Shown here: piece by piece, positions 18,199-27,800 of the stretch
How positions within the stretch are numbered: position 1 is the stretch's first letter
Layout of the letters: each line of letters begins with the position of its first letter
Assembly (NCBI GenBank): GCA_963757945.1
Contig: CAVWTN010000001.1
Location: forward strand, 843,559 to 907,558
DNA length: 64,000 nucleotides
Source: CAVWTN01 sp963757945
GTDB taxonomy: Bacteria; Vulcanimicrobiota; Vulcanimicrobiia; Vulcanimicrobiales; Vulcanimicrobiaceae
Direction of reading: 5' to 3'
Position numbers and translations under genes: made by a program
Notes under the pieces: model-generated
Database searches by the model: none
Seen by the model: only the letters and a program-made list of their open reading frames with translations
What the model was told of the DNA's origin: nothing

Positions 18199-18328
18199 TC
18201 GAGACGCCACTATTGAAACGTCCCCCGCTATTCAAAGCAGCGGTCCTCTTTCAGACGTACCTGTCGAAAAGTACTTTCGAAGCCTCTTCTCAAGGGGATT
18301 CCAGCCGGAGCCTTCGATTGAAGAGTGA
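18199..18328 (+). pseudogene. Separated 3' end of the IS-interrupted PIN gene
   Basis: Joined to 15568-16472 without the IS, this segment continues the PIN frame for 43 codons to a TGA at 18326-18328 (ending FQPEPSIEE). No start or ribosome site lies in front of it now, so it is not expected to be translated. It shows that the original PIN protein had 344 residues. Confidence 0.8.
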
Positions 18329-18579
18329 GGTACTTGGCTTACCGTCAACGGCTAGCCATTCTGCAGCTTATCCGTCGCAAAGAAGCTCGGGCCGCATCCG
18401 CATCTGGCACTCGGAGTGGCGTTCAGGACAACCTATGGCTACGGCGGAAACGAGGGCGGCATGAGATATTCTCTTAACGACAAAGGCTCGAGGGACGATG
18501 TTCAGCAGACGCGCATTATGGTGATTGCCTGTTCTGCGTTTGTGCATTATCTACGGGCCAGCTTGAGTCAGACGCGGGA
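18329..18579. other. Intergenic between two PIN genes
   Basis: 250 bases with no protein-like frame. It should contain the promoter of the following PIN gene; no clear -10/-35 pair or hairpin found. Confidence 0.35.
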
Positions 18580-19701
18580 TTGCATAGTTCAGTGAAAGCC
18601 CAATATCCCGAATACGAAAAGCCCGAAGCGACGACGTTAGAGGATATTTGGGCTCGTGGCCTTGTCGTATTGGACACGAATATCTTACTCCGCCTCTATG
18701 AGTCTTCCGAGGCGACGGCTACGGCAATCTTCGCAGCTTTAGAGGGATTGAAGCGTTCCCGTCGCCTTTGGATACCATTCAAAGTACTTGATGAGTATTA
18801 TCGCACGCGGGAGAGGACGTTTGATGAGATAGAGAGTCGCGCTCATGAGCTTGGTAGAGCGGTCCGGGAGTCTCTCGAGCCCTTGATAGAAAAGTTGGAG
18901 AACATGCGACACCCAGCGCTGCAAGACCGCGTCGTTGCGGAAATTAGGGGAGCACTCGCTAAAGTCACAAACATTACCACTGGTAGTGAGAGGCCCGACG
19001 TGCGTGGCCGCATTGATGCGGTAACGAACTCGCTTGATAGGCTATTTGATGACAATATCGGAAACGGTTTCAGCGAGAAGCGGATTGCGGAAATCTGCGA
19101 TACCGGTGAGCGACGCTATAAGCAGCGTATTCCCCCCGGCTTTGAAGACTCGGCGAAGCGCGCCCCTGACAAGTATGGTGACTTAATCATCTGGATGGAG
19201 ATTCTTGATAAGGCGAAGACATCGGCGTTGCCGATGCTTTTTGTTACAGAAGATACTAAAGCCGACTGGTGGTTAAGGACCTCCTCGGGCGGCGGGAATG
19301 TGGGTCGCATAGTTGGCCCAGAGCCGATGTTATTGCGCGAGTTTCACACTACTACTGGCCAATGGATATGGATCTATAGCCTATCAGATTTTCTTGAGCA
19401 GAGCCGGACGAAGCTGCAGATCGAAAATGCAACGCCAGAGGCGGTGTCAGAGATCCGAACGGCGGAGGAGATGCAAAGAGCGCGTGTGGCTAGGGAGTGG
19501 CAGTCGCTGGAGTCACTGTTGGCTGGGCAGAAGGAGTTGACGCGTTCGGCAAGGGCACGGCGACTTCAGGATATCTTGAGCGAGTATGCTCTCGGAAACT
19601 TTGGGATCAAGATTCCGGAGCCGGAGGTCGAGTTACGTGCAGGAGTTCTTAGATCTCGGGAATCCGAGCTAAGCGATGGCGTTCCGGAGCCGGGGACGTA
19701 G
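18580..19701 (+). CDS. Second PIN-like nuclease (DUF4935 type)
   Basis: 373 residues from TTG at 18580; GTG at 18592 is an equally possible start and neither has a clear Shine-Dalgarno. Same domain as the PIN protein at 15568: LDTNILLRLYE (first Asp), DEYYR, KYGDLIIWMEIL (Asp) and FVTEDTKADWW. It also has a C-terminal helical tail of about 90 residues (AEEMQRARVAREW). The two proteins are clear paralogues but not recent duplicates. Unlike the first, it has no NTPase partner, so it may act alone, or be regulated by the NACHT protein in trans. Confidence 0.75.
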   Translation: MHSSVKAQYPEYEKPEATTLEDIWARGLVVLDTNILLRLYESSEATATAIFAALEGLKRSRRLWIPFKVLDEYYRTRERTFDEIESRAHELGRAVRESLEPLIEKLENMRHPALQDRVVAEIRGALAKVTNITTGSERPDVRGRIDAVTNSLDRLFDDNIGNGFSEKRIAEICDTGERRYKQRIPPGFEDSAKRAPDKYGDLIIWMEILDKAKTSALPMLFVTEDTKADWWLRTSSGGGNVGRIVGPEPMLLREFHTTTGQWIWIYSLSDFLEQSRTKLQIENATPEAVSEIRTAEEMQRARVAREWQSLESLLAGQKELTRSARARRLQDILSEYALGNFGIKIPEPEVELRAGVLRSRESELSDGVPEPGT

Positions 19702-19995
19702 CGACAGATCGTCGCGGCCTTCATTCACCCACTTCCTCTCAAGAAGTAGCCAATGCAGACGTTCTCCGGGTTTCGCGGGTGCGGAACCAGCGCATGCTCC
19801 GACAACGCTAGACCTTCTATGAGTTTCCGCCGGGCCTCCGAAAGCGCAATTGAATCTGCGTCTTTGTCAAAATTTGCATGCCGACCAGTCGCACGTATGG
19901 GCTGAAACGTAACACCGCGGTATCGGCCTCCAGCGCGGGCGCCAGGAGGCCCCTCTGGCCGCCAAGGAAGACCTCGGAGTCGTCCGATCGTCCGA
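19702..19995. other. Intergenic, no gene seen
   Basis: Convergent gap between the PIN gene (plus) and the GIY-YIG gene (minus). No protein-like frame and no obvious terminator hairpin with T-run. Confidence 0.35.
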
Positions 19996-20823
19996 TCACG
20001 CTTCCACGCCCTCTTCTTCTCGCCAAAATCGCAGATCCTTGCGCGCCTGAGATGGGGATGCTCTCAGGCGCGATACGCGGTAGCGCGGTAGCAAAGTACG
20101 AATGGGACCGAGCACGGCTCCCGCCCTTCCCTTACTGCTACTGCGATCCGCTACTGCGATCCGCGTTGATCGGTCGTCGAACCGCGGGCGGCGGGATCCG
20201 CCGTTGTCGGCTACCACAGGTAACAAATCGGGGTCGCGTTTTGCGGCGGCACGCGTTCGGCTTAGGACAGCTGCGAATGGTTGAGCTGCATTGCCGCTCA
20301 GATTCAGCGGCAGGGAGAGCGTCGACAGCAGTCTGGTTTCCAGCTCCCAGGGATTCTCGACCGCAGCGAAAGCGATGTGAGCATGCGCAGCCAGCCAAGA
20401 ATCCAGCACGATTTCGCCGGGGTTTGTGAACGTGTGGCGGCGGCCGCTACCAACGCGACGCAGGCGGATTCCAAGCTTGTCGGCGAGGAGACAACCCAGA
20501 GTAAGCCGCAACGTCGAGCCCTCCGAGTTGCCTGTCAAGTGATCACGAAGGCGGTCTCTCACAGTGCGTGTGCTCGCCTTCGCAGTCGTTGCCTTCTTCG
20601 GCGCGATACCGATGTACAGCAGCACTTGGTTGAGGGCGTTCCGATGGCAATCGGCTATTGGAACGCCTGGAGGGACCTCGTCGAAATACCAAGCATAGAT
20701 GCCCGCCAATTTCGGAACGCAAGCAAAGCCTTTGAGGATTTCAGCAGCACTCCACAGCCGCGCAGGTCGCAGCAGCAGCTCAATTGCTGCCTCATCGGTC
20801 GAGGCGTTCACGGTCGCGTCCAT
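19996..20823 (-). CDS. GIY-YIG nuclease-like protein
   Basis: 275 residues from ATG at 20823. The GIY-YIG fold is seen in AGIYAWYF and LLYIGIAP, the helix RTVRDRLRDHLTGN with the conserved Arg and His, EGSTLRLTLGCLL, and a Glu-bearing helix NPWELETRL followed by LPLNLSGN. GIY-YIG enzymes cut DNA in repair, restriction and mobile elements. The last 70 residues are low in structure and may come from a frameshift in the 3' end. The upstream ORF stops 2 bases before this ATG, so the two may be coupled. Confidence 0.72.
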   Translation of the reverse strand: MDATVNASTDEAAIELLLRPARLWSAAEILKGFACVPKLAGIYAWYFDEVPPGVPIADCHRNALNQVLLYIGIAPKKATTAKASTRTVRDRLRDHLTGNSEGSTLRLTLGCLLADKLGIRLRRVGSGRRHTFTNPGEIVLDSWLAAHAHIAFAAVENPWELETRLLSTLSLPLNLSGNAAQPFAAVLSRTRAAAKRDPDLLPVVADNGGSRRPRFDDRSTRIAVADRSSSKGRAGAVLGPIRTLLPRYRVSRLRASPSQARKDLRFWREEEGVEA

Positions 20824-20825
20824 AT

Positions 20826-21212
20826 CTACGATTGTCCTTCTTCGCTCGCAGTATAAGCCAATTCCCGACAATTGACTCCCGGAATGATGTGCTGTGCACC
20901 ATTCAACGCGGCGACCCTCCCCGGCGTCTCAAAAAACCACCCGCTATTATCGAGCGGAAACCGAACGAAGTCGCCAGGCTTCGCCTCGTCTCTGCCGGGA
21001 GAATCGTGGATTTCCTTTGCAGGTCGACATCGTGGGCGGCGGCAGTTCCAAGCCTCCACGGTGTAACCGCGGGTTCCCAGCGGCGAGATTCCCTCGGCCG
21101 AGCGCCACGCGCCGAAGGAAACGCTTTCGAGCTTGCAGATTCGCCTCCCGTTAAGCCCGCCGGACGCGCTTGACGTTGATGGTCCTTCCGCCGCATCGCA
21201 ACGGGATCGCAA
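20826..21212 (-). CDS. Possible small gene upstream of GIY-YIG, unknown
   Basis: 128-codon frame ending TAG, with only AT between the stop and the GIY-YIG ATG (TCG TAG AT ATG). That spacing is typical of a coupled operon. The second half (GDFVRFPLDNSGWFFETPGR) looks protein-like; the first 30 residues do not, and the TTG start is weak. No recognised domain. It may be a true small partner or chance. Confidence 0.3.
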   Translation of the reverse strand: MRSRCDAAEGPSTSSASGGLNGRRICKLESVSFGAWRSAEGISPLGTRGYTVEAWNCRRPRCRPAKEIHDSPGRDEAKPGDFVRFPLDNSGWFFETPGRVAALNGAQHIIPGVNCRELAYTASEEGQS

Positions 21213-21299
21213 GCCAACGGAAGCCGAAGCGCCGGCGCTCCGCTAGATGCGCAGGGCCGCGGCGGGTCGCGCGGCGCGCATCTTAGAAATCCTGATGCA

Positions 21300-22439
21300 A
21301 TGACCATATTCGACTTGCCGACGCTCGACCCGACAGACGCACTGACTCAGGTGCAGGCGACGCTCGCGGCCCACCCCCTCCTTGCCCGCATTTATGACAA
21401 CGATTTCATCGCGGCTCTCATCCGAAGACGCGCCGCGCACGACAACACTCTTCTACTTCGTCTAGTACAGCCCCGCGACGAAATGAACGTCGAGTACTGG
21501 AACGAGGTCGTCGACGACTTGGTCGCGCTCGATGCTGTCGGCGGCTTCGACGCGTTCCGCGCCAAATTCCGTAAGCTGGACGGGCCGTCCCTTGACTCCG
21601 CGCGAACCGAACTATTTTTCGCGGCCTGGCTCAAGCACAACGGGGTCGACCTAGTGCTTGAACCACCCGTAGGCCAGCGGCATTGCGAGTTCGTAGCGGA
21701 GACGAAGCCGCAGACGTGGTGGGAGATCAAGACGCCGCTCGACATTGAGGAGCTGCGATCCGATGCAGCCGTCCAGTTAGATGTCCAGCGGCGCCTTCGT
21801 TCGGTCAAGGAGCCGTACGTTCTGAACCTGCGCCGCTACGACCTGACGCTGCAGCGCGTGCCCGCGGCTGTCAAGGCGATCAAGCGCGACATTCGCGCCC
21901 ACCATCTCGGTGGCGAATCGCTGCCGCACGACTTCGAATCAGATGGCCTCGTCGTCAGTGCCGGAGCAACAACGAAGCGCTCGACGGGCTACCTCGGGAC
22001 GATGCTGAGCAAACCGCGAGTCTTTGGGAACGAGAACAGCGACCGAGTGGTCCGCCGCATCGTCGACGCGGCGGACCAGATTCCGGCGGAAGGCGGCGGC
22101 GTTATTGTGATCGACCGGTCGTCGTCCGATTGGATCCAGCACGAGGACGTCGAGGACGCTTGTTACGGCGAGGAGCGGATGCGTACGCTGAACGGCCGGT
22201 TGCTCGCCTGTCGGCTTCCCGGTGTATTCGACAACCCCTCGAAGGCCCGCATCAGCGCCGTCATATCGTATACGCGCCGCTGGCGCGACGACTCCGGCAC
22301 GTTGATGACGGTTCTGCACAATCCAAACGCGTCGAAGCCGCTGCCGCCCGATGCGCTGCGGTTCAAGGCCGTACGGCAGACCCGCCGCGAGACCGAGGGC
22401 CACCTCTTCCGGCTGGTGACATCGTCGGCCGAGGTCTAA
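21300..22439 (+). CDS. PD-(D/E)XK-like protein, unknown function
   Basis: 379 residues. An N-terminal helical region is followed by RTELFFAAWLKHNG (conserved Glu), CEFVAE and WWEIKTP, a plausible E...(D/E)-x-K nuclease core at about 100-140. The rest (GGVIVIDRSS, ISAVISYTRRW) is mixed alpha/beta of unknown role. No partner gene on the same strand. The gene lies between the GIY-YIG and hamB genes of the defence cluster, so an anti-invader role is possible but unproven. Confidence 0.65.
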   Translation: MTIFDLPTLDPTDALTQVQATLAAHPLLARIYDNDFIAALIRRRAAHDNTLLLRLVQPRDEMNVEYWNEVVDDLVALDAVGGFDAFRAKFRKLDGPSLDSARTELFFAAWLKHNGVDLVLEPPVGQRHCEFVAETKPQTWWEIKTPLDIEELRSDAAVQLDVQRRLRSVKEPYVLNLRRYDLTLQRVPAAVKAIKRDIRAHHLGGESLPHDFESDGLVVSAGATTKRSTGYLGTMLSKPRVFGNENSDRVVRRIVDAADQIPAEGGGVIVIDRSSSDWIQHEDVEDACYGEERMRTLNGRLLACRLPGVFDNPSKARISAVISYTRRWRDDSGTLMTVLHNPNASKPLPPDALRFKAVRQTRRETEGHLFRLVTSSAEV

Positions 22440-22786
22440 GCTTCAGCAAGGTCCGCGCCACTGCGCCGTTGCAGCCATGGCCGCGCGCCGTATGGAGCGT
22501 AAATTGTTTTCTAGCGACTACCGACGGCATCAGTTTGCCGATGAAACGGCCATACAACGCAGCGTAGCCGGCGACAAGGATCATGGCTAGGGGTGCGGCG
22601 CGCCAGGGCCATCAGATTCCGCCGGGGGCTTCGGTCCCAATAAGGCGCCCTCGTGTTCCCGAAAGCTATTCGCCAAGCCGAGGCTAACAATCCGGAGCAC
22701 CTAGCGGCGTAGAAGACATTGCTGTTCCCGGCGAAATATCATCGGGGATCGCGATGCGTGCTCCCGTTCAGGCTGTTGCCGAACCT
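22440..22786. other. Convergent intergenic, no gene seen
   Basis: 347 bases between the PD-(D/E)XK gene (plus) and the end of hamB (minus). No protein-like frame or terminator hairpin found. Confidence 0.35.
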
Positions 22787-24396
22787 TCATCTATCTTCCA
22801 CGCTTACACGCCCACCTCCGAGCCAAATGCCGCCAAATGCTCCAGACGCAAGAGCCAGCGCGGCACCTCGGGCGAAGGGGCGCAGGTCTCGATCAGTCAC
22901 TTCTGCCACGTCATCGCGAACAAACACGAAGACCAACTCGTCCTTTGCCGGCTCCGCACCGAATGGAGCAGCCAAAATCACATGTGGGACTGTTGCCTGA
23001 ATGGGCGGCCGAAAGCGGCCCCAAAAGGCTCGATACGAAGCTTCGCTTCCCCGAATCGCCATCAGCACGGCTGCCTCATGCTCATCTAGCCATTCCCTCA
23101 TCGCCGACGCGCGGCGTTCGAGCTCCAGCGGGAATAGCGCGGCAACGCTAACAGCGGTCGAGCGCGAATCGAGCCCTTCGCGAACAAGGAGGGCGGAGAA
23201 CACGGTCGGCGTGCCGCTAATGAGGAGCGCTGCTCCGGAGATTGTTAGATATTTCTCGCCCTGAATAGCACGCCTCACCGCCTCGTATCCCCATGCAGCA
23301 CGCGTGCGGATTCCCTCCTCGAGGAAGGCGAATGTTTTCGCCTCGTCGACGAGAACACCAAGCGGCGCACCGCTGAGCCACAGACGTATCACTTCTGCAG
23401 GCCTATCGACCATGCTCGCAGAGGGCGGCGCGAAGCTTGGGAATTGTAGCAATGCCTCCGCGACGTCTGCAAGTAGCCGAAGTTCTCGCTCCCCGACGGC
23501 GTTTGCATCGATGGCCGCCTCGATCTCGACGATGGCTGGCGAAAGTGAATCGACAAGTGCAGAGAAGCGCGGCGACAGGCGCGGCGAGACTCCTGAAAGA
23601 TACGCCGACTGGCGCAGTTCGGCAGGGAAGCGGCGGACCATCGTTCGGGCACGGGCTTCGAGCGTAACGGTGACAAAACGCCTTAGGCTCTCGGCCTTTC
23701 GCTCCAAGGTGCGTCGGAACAGAGAACCTCGAAGGGCCCGATCGAGCAGCCCGGCAACATCTTCCTCATCGGTGCCTGCGCCTTGGAGCAAGGCGTTGAT
23801 TGCTAAGTCGAGGTCATCAACCGATGGCTCGAACTGGGACTCATCGTCTCCAGCCAATGGCTCGTTGTTCATCGTGCAATCGATGTTTGCGTGCTGCGTG
23901 AGGAACTCGAGGCGATCGTCGGTAAATCCTCCGAGCCTTTCCAGCAGGCGTAGGATCAGCGTGACAAGTCCGCTTTCGAGCTGGCGGTTTGCTACCTCAC
24001 GGCGGAGCGCTAACCAATCGATTTCGTTCTGCCTTGCCACCTCTGATCTCATGCCGGTAGAAAATATGGCCTTACCGACCAGATCGACGAATGCCCGGCC
24101 AGCGCGCCCGACAACGTTCTGAAACTCTTCAGCCGAGATTCTATGCCGGACTCCGCTCCTATCCGTACGATATAGCGATTCAAACAGTACCGCCGACGCG
24201 TTCACGTTGAGCCCCTGCGCGACCGTGGGCGAGGCAATCGTGAGCGATGCTTGTTTGTCGCGCATGATTCGCTCCACGATCGAACGCACGGGAGCGGGCA
24301 ACTTTCCGTGATGCAGTGCTATACCACGCAAGATTGCTTTGGTCACACGATGTTCTGGTCCGAGCCACTCGTACAGAGCCGCCAGCTCAGACGGCA
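22787..24396 (-). pseudogene. hamB: hamB-like helicase, 3' part (cut off by IS)
   Basis: Encodes the second RecA domain and C-terminal region of the helicase: IASPTVAQGLNVNAS (motif V region) and FQNVVGRAGRAFVD (motif VI, Q-x-x-G-R-x-G-R), then about 380 residues of helical C-terminus. It begins at the IS border and has no start of its own; 4-bp GCAC duplications flank the IS. Joined to 26123-27800 it gives one uninterrupted 1,095-codon frame. By itself it cannot make an active helicase. Confidence 0.85.
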
Positions 24397-24484
24397 GCAC
24401 GGAAGCTTTCAGCTCGAATGAGACCACGCGCTGCGCGTGATTTAGTGTGCGGCGCCTTGAGTTTAGTGGCGCTTGATTCGATTG

Positions 24485-25651
24485 TCAAGCGCTGAGTTCA
24501 AGTGGCTTGATCGTTGCTGCAATCTCCGCTGAGTTGCTGTAGTCGCGAGACTGGATCTGCGACGGTTGTGGCGTGTCGCTTGCGGTTTCTTTGGGGCGAT
24601 TGATGTATGATGCGGTTGGAAGTTGCGGAACTCTCGGAGCGCCGCGAACGAATCGCTCGGGATGCTTGGCATACGCCGCGTCCAGCACGACCTGGCGCTG
24701 CCGTAGGATCGCGCCTGCGCGGCCATGATGGACGTCTGACGGCGATACGAGCGCGAGCGAGCTGTGGCGATGCTGCGTGTTGTACCACTGCACGAAGGTG
24801 CGGCAGAAGACGCGCGCCTCAGCGAGATTAGCAAACGTCTTTGGGAATTCCGGCTGATACTTGACGGTCTTGAACAGCGACTCGATGTGCGGGTTATCAT
24901 CGCTGACGTGAGGCCGAGAATGACTCTTGGTCACGCCTAGATCGGCAAGGAGGAAGGCGACGGGTTTCGAGGCCATCGAGCTGCCGTTATCAGAATGCAC
25001 CGTCAGCTTTGCCGGGTCGACGCCTTCCTTGCGGATCGTTTCCGACAGCAGAATGCGAGCCAGCTCGGAGCTTTCGCGATCGGCGACCATCCAACCCACG
25101 ACGAAGCGGCTGTAGATATCGACGATCACGTAGAGATAGAAATAGCTCCATTTCCGCGGCCCGTGCAGCTTGGTGATGTCCCAGGCAAACACCTGACGCG
25201 GCGCCGTCGCGCAGAGCTCAGGCTTTACGCGTGCAGGCCGCGTTGCCTGATCGCGCCGTTCGCCGACCTCGCCGACGCTGTGGAGAACCCGATACATCGT
25301 CGCCATCGAGCAGGGATAGGTCCCCTCGTCCATGAGCGTCGCGTGGATGTGCGGTACGCTGCGATCTACGAAGCGCGGCTGATGAATCGCATCCAAGACG
25401 ATCTGACGTTCCTCCATGCTCAGCGCCAACGATGACGGACGGCGCGTGCGGGTATCGCTGCGTTCGCTTCGCGTGAGTTGCCGTATTTGATACCGCCGCT
25501 GTTGCCGCGAGGGCCGCGAGGAAGGGTTCACTCGTTCAGGCGGATCCTCGAGCGCTGGAGGCTCAAGCACGTGACGACGCCGAAAGCTCGCTCGCGCGTG
25601 CCCAACGTGCCGGCAAGCTTCGCGTTCGCCAAGCTCGGCCGCGAGATCCAT
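24485..25651 (-). CDS. IS3-family transposase OrfB, copy 2
   Basis: 388 residues, identical in sequence to OrfB of copy 1, with the complete DDE triad (DITKL, SDNGSS, NPHIESLF). ATG overlaps the OrfA stop as TAATG. Presumably active, as both copies have intact genes and ends. Confidence 0.92.
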   Translation of the reverse strand: MDLAAELGEREACRHVGHARASFRRRHVLEPPALEDPPERVNPSSRPSRQQRRYQIRQLTRSERSDTRTRRPSSLALSMEERQIVLDAIHQPRFVDRSVPHIHATLMDEGTYPCSMATMYRVLHSVGEVGERRDQATRPARVKPELCATAPRQVFAWDITKLHGPRKWSYFYLYVIVDIYSRFVVGWMVADRESSELARILLSETIRKEGVDPAKLTVHSDNGSSMASKPVAFLLADLGVTKSHSRPHVSDDNPHIESLFKTVKYQPEFPKTFANLAEARVFCRTFVQWYNTQHRHSSLALVSPSDVHHGRAGAILRQRQVVLDAAYAKHPERFVRGAPRVPQLPTASYINRPKETASDTPQPSQIQSRDYSNSAEIAATIKPLELSA

Positions 25652-26052
25652 TACGATTTTCTCGACGGCGGCAAGTCCGTCTGTTCCGCGCTCTCGCCGA
25701 CTACGGACCGCAAGAGCGCGTATGCTTTTCCCTGGATGTCAATCACCCGTTCAGCCTTGGCCAGGCGCTCCGCCAAGGTGGCGTTCTCCTTGCGCAGGCG
25801 CGTGTTCTCCACGCCTTGCGGATCGGGCTTACGCCCCCGCTTGGCGTCGAGCGGCGCTCCGGCGGCGCGCTGCTTACGCCAGTGGAAGAGATGCGATGAG
25901 TAGATGCGCTCCCGGCGGCAGATCGCCGCTCGCTCGATCGCCGAGGCGCGGTCGTACTCCTCGAGAATGCGGGCCTTCTCGGCCGCAGAAAACCGCCGGC
26001 GCGCTGCCTTGGCGGGAACCTCCGGGTCCGGAGATTCGTGGTTCCTTTGCAT
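25651..26052 (-). CDS. IS3-family transposase OrfA, copy 2
   Basis: 133 residues, identical to OrfA of copy 1: HTH followed by a leucine-zipper-like helix. A CATGCGTGAGACC stretch just upstream lies between the gene and the inverted end and should contain the IS promoter. Confidence 0.9.
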   Translation of the reverse strand: MQRNHESPDPEVPAKAARRRFSAAEKARILEEYDRASAIERAAICRRERIYSSHLFHWRKQRAAGAPLDAKRGRKPDPQGVENTRLRKENATLAERLAKAERVIDIQGKAYALLRSVVGESAEQTDLPPSRKS

Positions 26053-26122
26053 GCGTGAGACCTTTCACGCCCTCACTAATTATGTCCGTTCGGATGGCCT
26101 CACGCGAAACTGAAACAGAGGG

Positions 26123-27800
26123 GCACCAGGGCCTCATTGAAGGCCGGGAAACGAAGAACCCCTTGCCGTTCAAGCTTCAGCGCTAGTTCACCGAGGGGCT
26201 CTACAGAGGTACGGCTTGGGCAGAAAATCAGAACTGATTCGCCGAGTTCGATCAACCGAAACGCCGCAGCGAGCAGAAGGTCGTGATTCTCCTGCGGGAA
26301 TGGCGCTCGCCGGCGGCCAGTCGGCGCGACACTATCGACTAAGTGTTCGATGTATGGTCGCTCGTCATCCACTTCGAGGTCGATCCTTGCGTGATCTCTT
26401 CGCCAGCGGATCGTTCCCCACGACGTCTTGGACGGTCGCCAGTCCGATCGCCGACCCTCAGCTTTTCTATCATCGCCACCGAGCCACGCCGTATAACCGT
26501 CGACGCTTCCTGGTGGCAGCAACGCGGAGAGGCAAACAATACGTAGTGCATCGCTGCGCAAACGAAGGATGCGCTCGATAAGCAACTCATAACGTAACTC
26601 ACGCTGTTGCGGACCGATGAGATGTCCCTCATCAAGGACTACCAAGCCGACATCGTCTAGGAGAGATGCGTTGTGTCTTAGTGCAAAATCGAGTCGCTCG
26701 GGCGTGCAGACCTGAATCATGCACCGACCGCCCGCCTCGTCAGCGTCGGCCTCGTAGAATCGACTTACGCCGATTCCGGCACCAAGGCAGCTGAAGATGC
26801 CCCGCAGCTCGCGCTCAATCTGAGCCGACAACGCTCGAAGCGGCGAGACGTAGATGACCTTACGATTGGCCGCAAGCGCCGGCAGCATGCACAGCTGTGC
26901 GATGCGCGTCTTCCCCGCGCTTGTCGGAAGAGCCAGCACGAGATCTTGCTCTTCGAAGACGATATCGGCCGCGACTAGTTGAGAAGGCCATAGATCGACT
27001 TCGGCCCTTGGGCGCAATGCAAGGGCGCGGATAAATGAAGTGCGCATTGCTGCCAACGCGGGATTCCCAGTTGTTGGGACGGCTAGGTGGAGACATCGAG
27101 CTTCGAAATCATCGAGTAACAGGTCAGTGAGCCGGTGCAACCACCACGCCTCAAGCCGACCCCACATTGCAGAACACGCGACGCCGAACGTCAGCCTCTC
27201 GCGGGCGACGCGGAGGTCCGCGACTTCGCCCGTCGCGAAGAAGGCTAGCAGCGCCGCGACAGATCGGTGGAAGCTTGTTTCGAGGGCATGGTCTGCAATC
27301 GCCTCTTGGTCTTCCGGGGCCTGTCGATCGCGCTCAGCCGCGTTGCGAGCACGAATACGCTCCCTAGCCGAGCCGAACCGGTGCAGTAGGACGTCGACGA
27401 AAAGGTCGACGCTCGGAGACCTCTGCCCATAAGGACGACTCAGGAGCACCGAAGCCATTGCGTTCTGACGCGCAAGGTGGAATACGGCCGCACCGAGCAC
27501 AGTAAGGAACGCGTGCCTCGGTGTTTCTAGTCCGCGGCGGATGACCGACGCGATGCACTGAGCCGCGGCGTCGAAGCTTCGCACTGCCAGCTTCGAGTCT
27601 CCACGCTCGTGTAGCTCCATCGCAGTAGCAATTAGACCGAAGGCGTAGTCGATAAGTTCGCCCGAGAGATTGGGGCGAAACCCTGGTGCGTCGGGCGGAA
27701 GCCGGCCTTCGTTCCAGATTAGATCTCTGGCTGCGCCCAAAGTCCTGAGCCGCCCGCGAAATTTGGGATCGAGCCAGGCTTCGACCATGCCGCCTTCCAT
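26123..27800 (-). pseudogene. hamB: hamB-like helicase, 5' part (truncated by IS)
   Basis: About 559 native residues, then a short IS-encoded tail. After about 285 helical residues comes the first RecA domain: LALPTSAGKT (Walker A), VVLDEGHLIG (DEGH box) and IVCLSALLPP (motif III). The second RecA domain is on the other side of the IS. ATG follows the hamA stop directly (TAGATG), so the pair is coupled. HamB helicases work with HamA nucleases in Hachiman phage defence, sensing damaged or unusual DNA. The break leaves HamA without a working helicase. Confidence 0.85.

Larger units (their letters stand above)
24401..26122 (-). mobile_element. IS3-family insertion sequence, copy 2 (1,722 bp)
   Basis: Same sequence, length and orientation as 16473-18194. 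It is flanked by GCAC at 24397-24400 and 26123-26126, a different target from copy 1, so each copy was inserted separately. It lies in hamB between the two helicase RecA domains. With copy 1 it forms a 1.7-kb direct repeat, so recombination could delete the 7.9 kb between them. Confidence 0.93.

Noticed and set aside
24397..24427. hamB 3' part as an independent gene starting in the IS
   Set aside because: The first codons come from the IS end; the frame only makes sense as a continuation of 26123-27800.
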